This document shows positions 62,962-64,000 of a DNA stretch of 64,000 nt, in pieces. The position numbers and the translations under genes are program-made. The stretch's first letter is position 1. Every line of letters begins with the position of its first letter. Location of the stretch: NCBI GenBank assembly GCA_002390225.1, contig DGOW01000075.1, positions 1 to 64,000 of the forward strand. Direction: 5' to 3'. This stretch comes from Gemmatimonadales bacterium UBA4456 (GTDB lineage Bacteria > Gemmatimonadota > Gemmatimonadetes > Longimicrobiales > Gaopeijiaceae). The notes below the pieces were generated by a model, which ran no database searches, was not told the origin of the DNA, and saw only the letters and a list, made by a program, of their open reading frames with translations.

Positions 62962-63469
62962 CGGCTGCACCCTCCCGAAGCTCGATCGGCTCCTCAGCAT
63001 TCATGATCTTTCTTGCTTCCTCGAGACGTTTCGAATCGGCCTCGACGTAGACGCCGTACCGTCCGGCGGTGAATTCAGGGTCATAGACCACCGCCGGCTT
63101 CACGTTCGGAAGTTTGCTCAGAACGAACAGGCCGATGACGGTCGACAGCGCACCGAAGAGAACCGACATCTCGAAGACGATCGGAATAAAGGCCGGGATC
63201 GAGATAATCGGCTTACCTCCAACCACGAGCGGCCACTCGACCGAGGTCCAGGACGTGAACGCAAATGCCGTCGCGGTCCCGGTCAGTGCGCCGACCAGCG
63301 TCCAGACACGGACCGGGCTCTCACCGTAGCCGAGCGCGTGCTCGATGTGGTGTTCGGGATACGGCGCGTAAGCCTTGATGTCGTCGAAGCCCGCCTTCTT
63401 GAGATTCTCGATCGCATCGACTGTTGAATCGAGATACTCGTAAGAGGCGAGGATGCCCTGTGCGCTCAT
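62954..63469 (-). CDS. actD: Alternative complex III subunit ActD (DUF3341)
   Basis: 171 residues. DUF3341 pattern: two transmembrane helices (VWTLVGALTGTATAFAF and PIVFEMSVLFGALSTVIGLF) separated by a short loop with the WPLVVGGKP motif, and a cytoplasmic domain with ILASYEYLDSTVDAIENLKKAG at the N-terminus. A structural subunit linking ActC and ActF. The start overlaps the actC stop (TGATG). Confidence 0.94.
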   Translation of the reverse strand: MSAQGILASYEYLDSTVDAIENLKKAGFDDIKAYAPYPEHHIEHALGYGESPVRVWTLVGALTGTATAFAFTSWTSVEWPLVVGGKPIISIPAFIPIVFEMSVLFGALSTVIGLFVLSKLPNVKPAVVYDPEFTAGRYGVYVEADSKRLEEARKIMNAEEPIELREGAADE

Positions 63470-64000
63470 CAGTGCGCCTCCTGGGCTTCAGGTGATTTCT
63501 TCTTCCGTATCGGCGGAGGCAGGACTTCCTTGAGCTCCTGGATCGCGATCGGCGGCAGAAGTCGGGTGAACAGCAGGAACCAGAACCCGAACCAGAAGAA
63601 GCTACCGGCCATGATCGCCATCTCGGTCACGGACGGCCGGTAGATGCCCCAGGCGAAGGGTTCGTACTCGTTATGCAGCGAGGTCACCACGATCACATAC
63701 CGCTCGAACCACATCCCGATGTTCACGAAGATCGAGATGACGAAGAGCGCCGGAATTGAGTGACGGACCCGCTTAAACCAGAGCATGACCGGTACGAAGC
63801 CGTTACAGACCAGCATCGTCCACGTCGCCCACCAGTACGTACCGAAGAGTCGGTTCCAGAAGGCGTGACGCTCGGGATCCTCACCGGAGTACCACGCAAG
63901 GAAGAACTCGGAGAGGTAGGCGTAGAAGACGATCATCGACGTGAAGAGGCAGAGCTTCGCCATCGCGTCGAAGTGCTTGACCGTGAGATAAGCCTCGAGA
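63469..64000 (-). CDS. actC: Alternative complex III subunit ActC (NrfD/PsrC family), 5' end off window
   Basis: Reading continues from the right edge (AYLTVKHFDAMAKLCLFTS) to the stop at 63469. Remaining helices include VFYAYLSEFFLAWYSGEDPE, YWWATWTMLVCNGFVPVML, IPALFVISIFVNIGMWFERY and MAIMAGSFFWFGFWFLLFTR, typical of the C-terminal half of the quinol-oxidising NrfD-like membrane subunit. Visible order actC-D-E-F is canonical; actA and actB should lie beyond the right edge. Confidence 0.95.
   Translation of the reverse strand, partial: LEAYLTVKHFDAMAKLCLFTSMIVFYAYLSEFFLAWYSGEDPERHAFWNRLFGTYWWATWTMLVCNGFVPVMLWFKRVRHSIPALFVISIFVNIGMWFERYVIVVTSLHNEYEPFAWGIYRPSVTEMAIMAGSFFWFGFWFLLFTRLLPPIAIQELKEVLPPPIRKKKSPEAQEAH

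Noticed and set aside
1..64000. CRISPR array, prophage or transposon
   Set aside because: No regularly spaced repeats, no integrase, transposase or phage structural frames on either strand.

Overview
The window is a high-GC bacterial chromosome segment, mostly single-copy core genes mixed with secreted peptidases and scavenging enzymes. Gene content suggests a Gemmatimonadota-type bacterium, probably a marine or sediment lineage known from metagenomes. The pointers are an alternative complex III operon, short RpoD-like sigma factors of about 290-300 residues, MaeB-type malic enzyme with ATP-dependent PckA, and many secreted peptidases and lipoproteins. This placement is inference from content, not a database result. 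I found no rRNA, tRNA, CRISPR array, insertion sequence or integrase.

Layout. 1-2.2 kb: amino-acid and amine catabolism (ornithine cyclodeaminase-like protein cut by the left edge, sarcosine-oxidase-like flavoenzyme, RidA). 2.2-6.85 kb: a tight minus-strand operon of flavin reductase, a membrane protein with a degenerate spermidine-synthase-like domain, a single-chain Mre11-Rad50-like protein with eroded catalytic motifs, and a small anchored protein. 6.9-13.5 kb: lipoprotein, RsgA, sigma factor, PP2C phosphatase, HD phosphohydrolase and a short UvrC-like protein. 13.7-30 kb: a long minus-strand run of scavenging genes (penicillin-acylase-type amidase, amidohydrolase, SSS symporter with a 31-residue companion, class III aminotransferase, MmsA, M28, P1 and M24 peptidases, EVE protein, MATE exporter). 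30.7-34.7 kb: PckA and malic enzyme. 34.8-42.6 kb: broken DUF4126-like gene, second sigma factor, outer-membrane barrel protein, SSB, PolA, cold-shock protein. 42.8-46 kb: lytic transglycosylase and a lone ExbB/TolQ/MotA-type channel. 46-54.4 kb: glycine cleavage (GcvP, GcvH) with a LipM-like octanoyl/lipoyl transferase and several truncated or chimeric genes. 54.4-59.1 kb: acyl-CoA dehydrogenase, TatA, TrmJ-like methyltransferase, diguanylate cyclase, HisN-like phosphatase. 59.9-64 kb: two tandem FKBP lipoproteins and actF-actE-actD-actC of alternative complex III, cut by the right edge.

Together the genes describe an aerobic heterotroph that breaks down peptides and amides outside the cytoplasm, imports products by Na+ symport, channels amino and branched-chain acids through aminotransferase, MmsA and acyl-CoA dehydrogenase, balances C4 and C3 acids with PckA and MaeB, and feeds electrons from quinol through alternative complex III.

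The two most unusual signals are the fused Mre11-Rad50-like protein at 2.6-5.1 kb, whose nuclease and ATPase motifs are eroded while its zinc hook is kept, and a group of deletion scars between 46 and 54.4 kb. The scars include an open reading frame that seems to join the first residues of a peptide-transporter binding protein to the tail of a transporter ATPase, and a head-to-head pair of genes that both lack their 5' halves.
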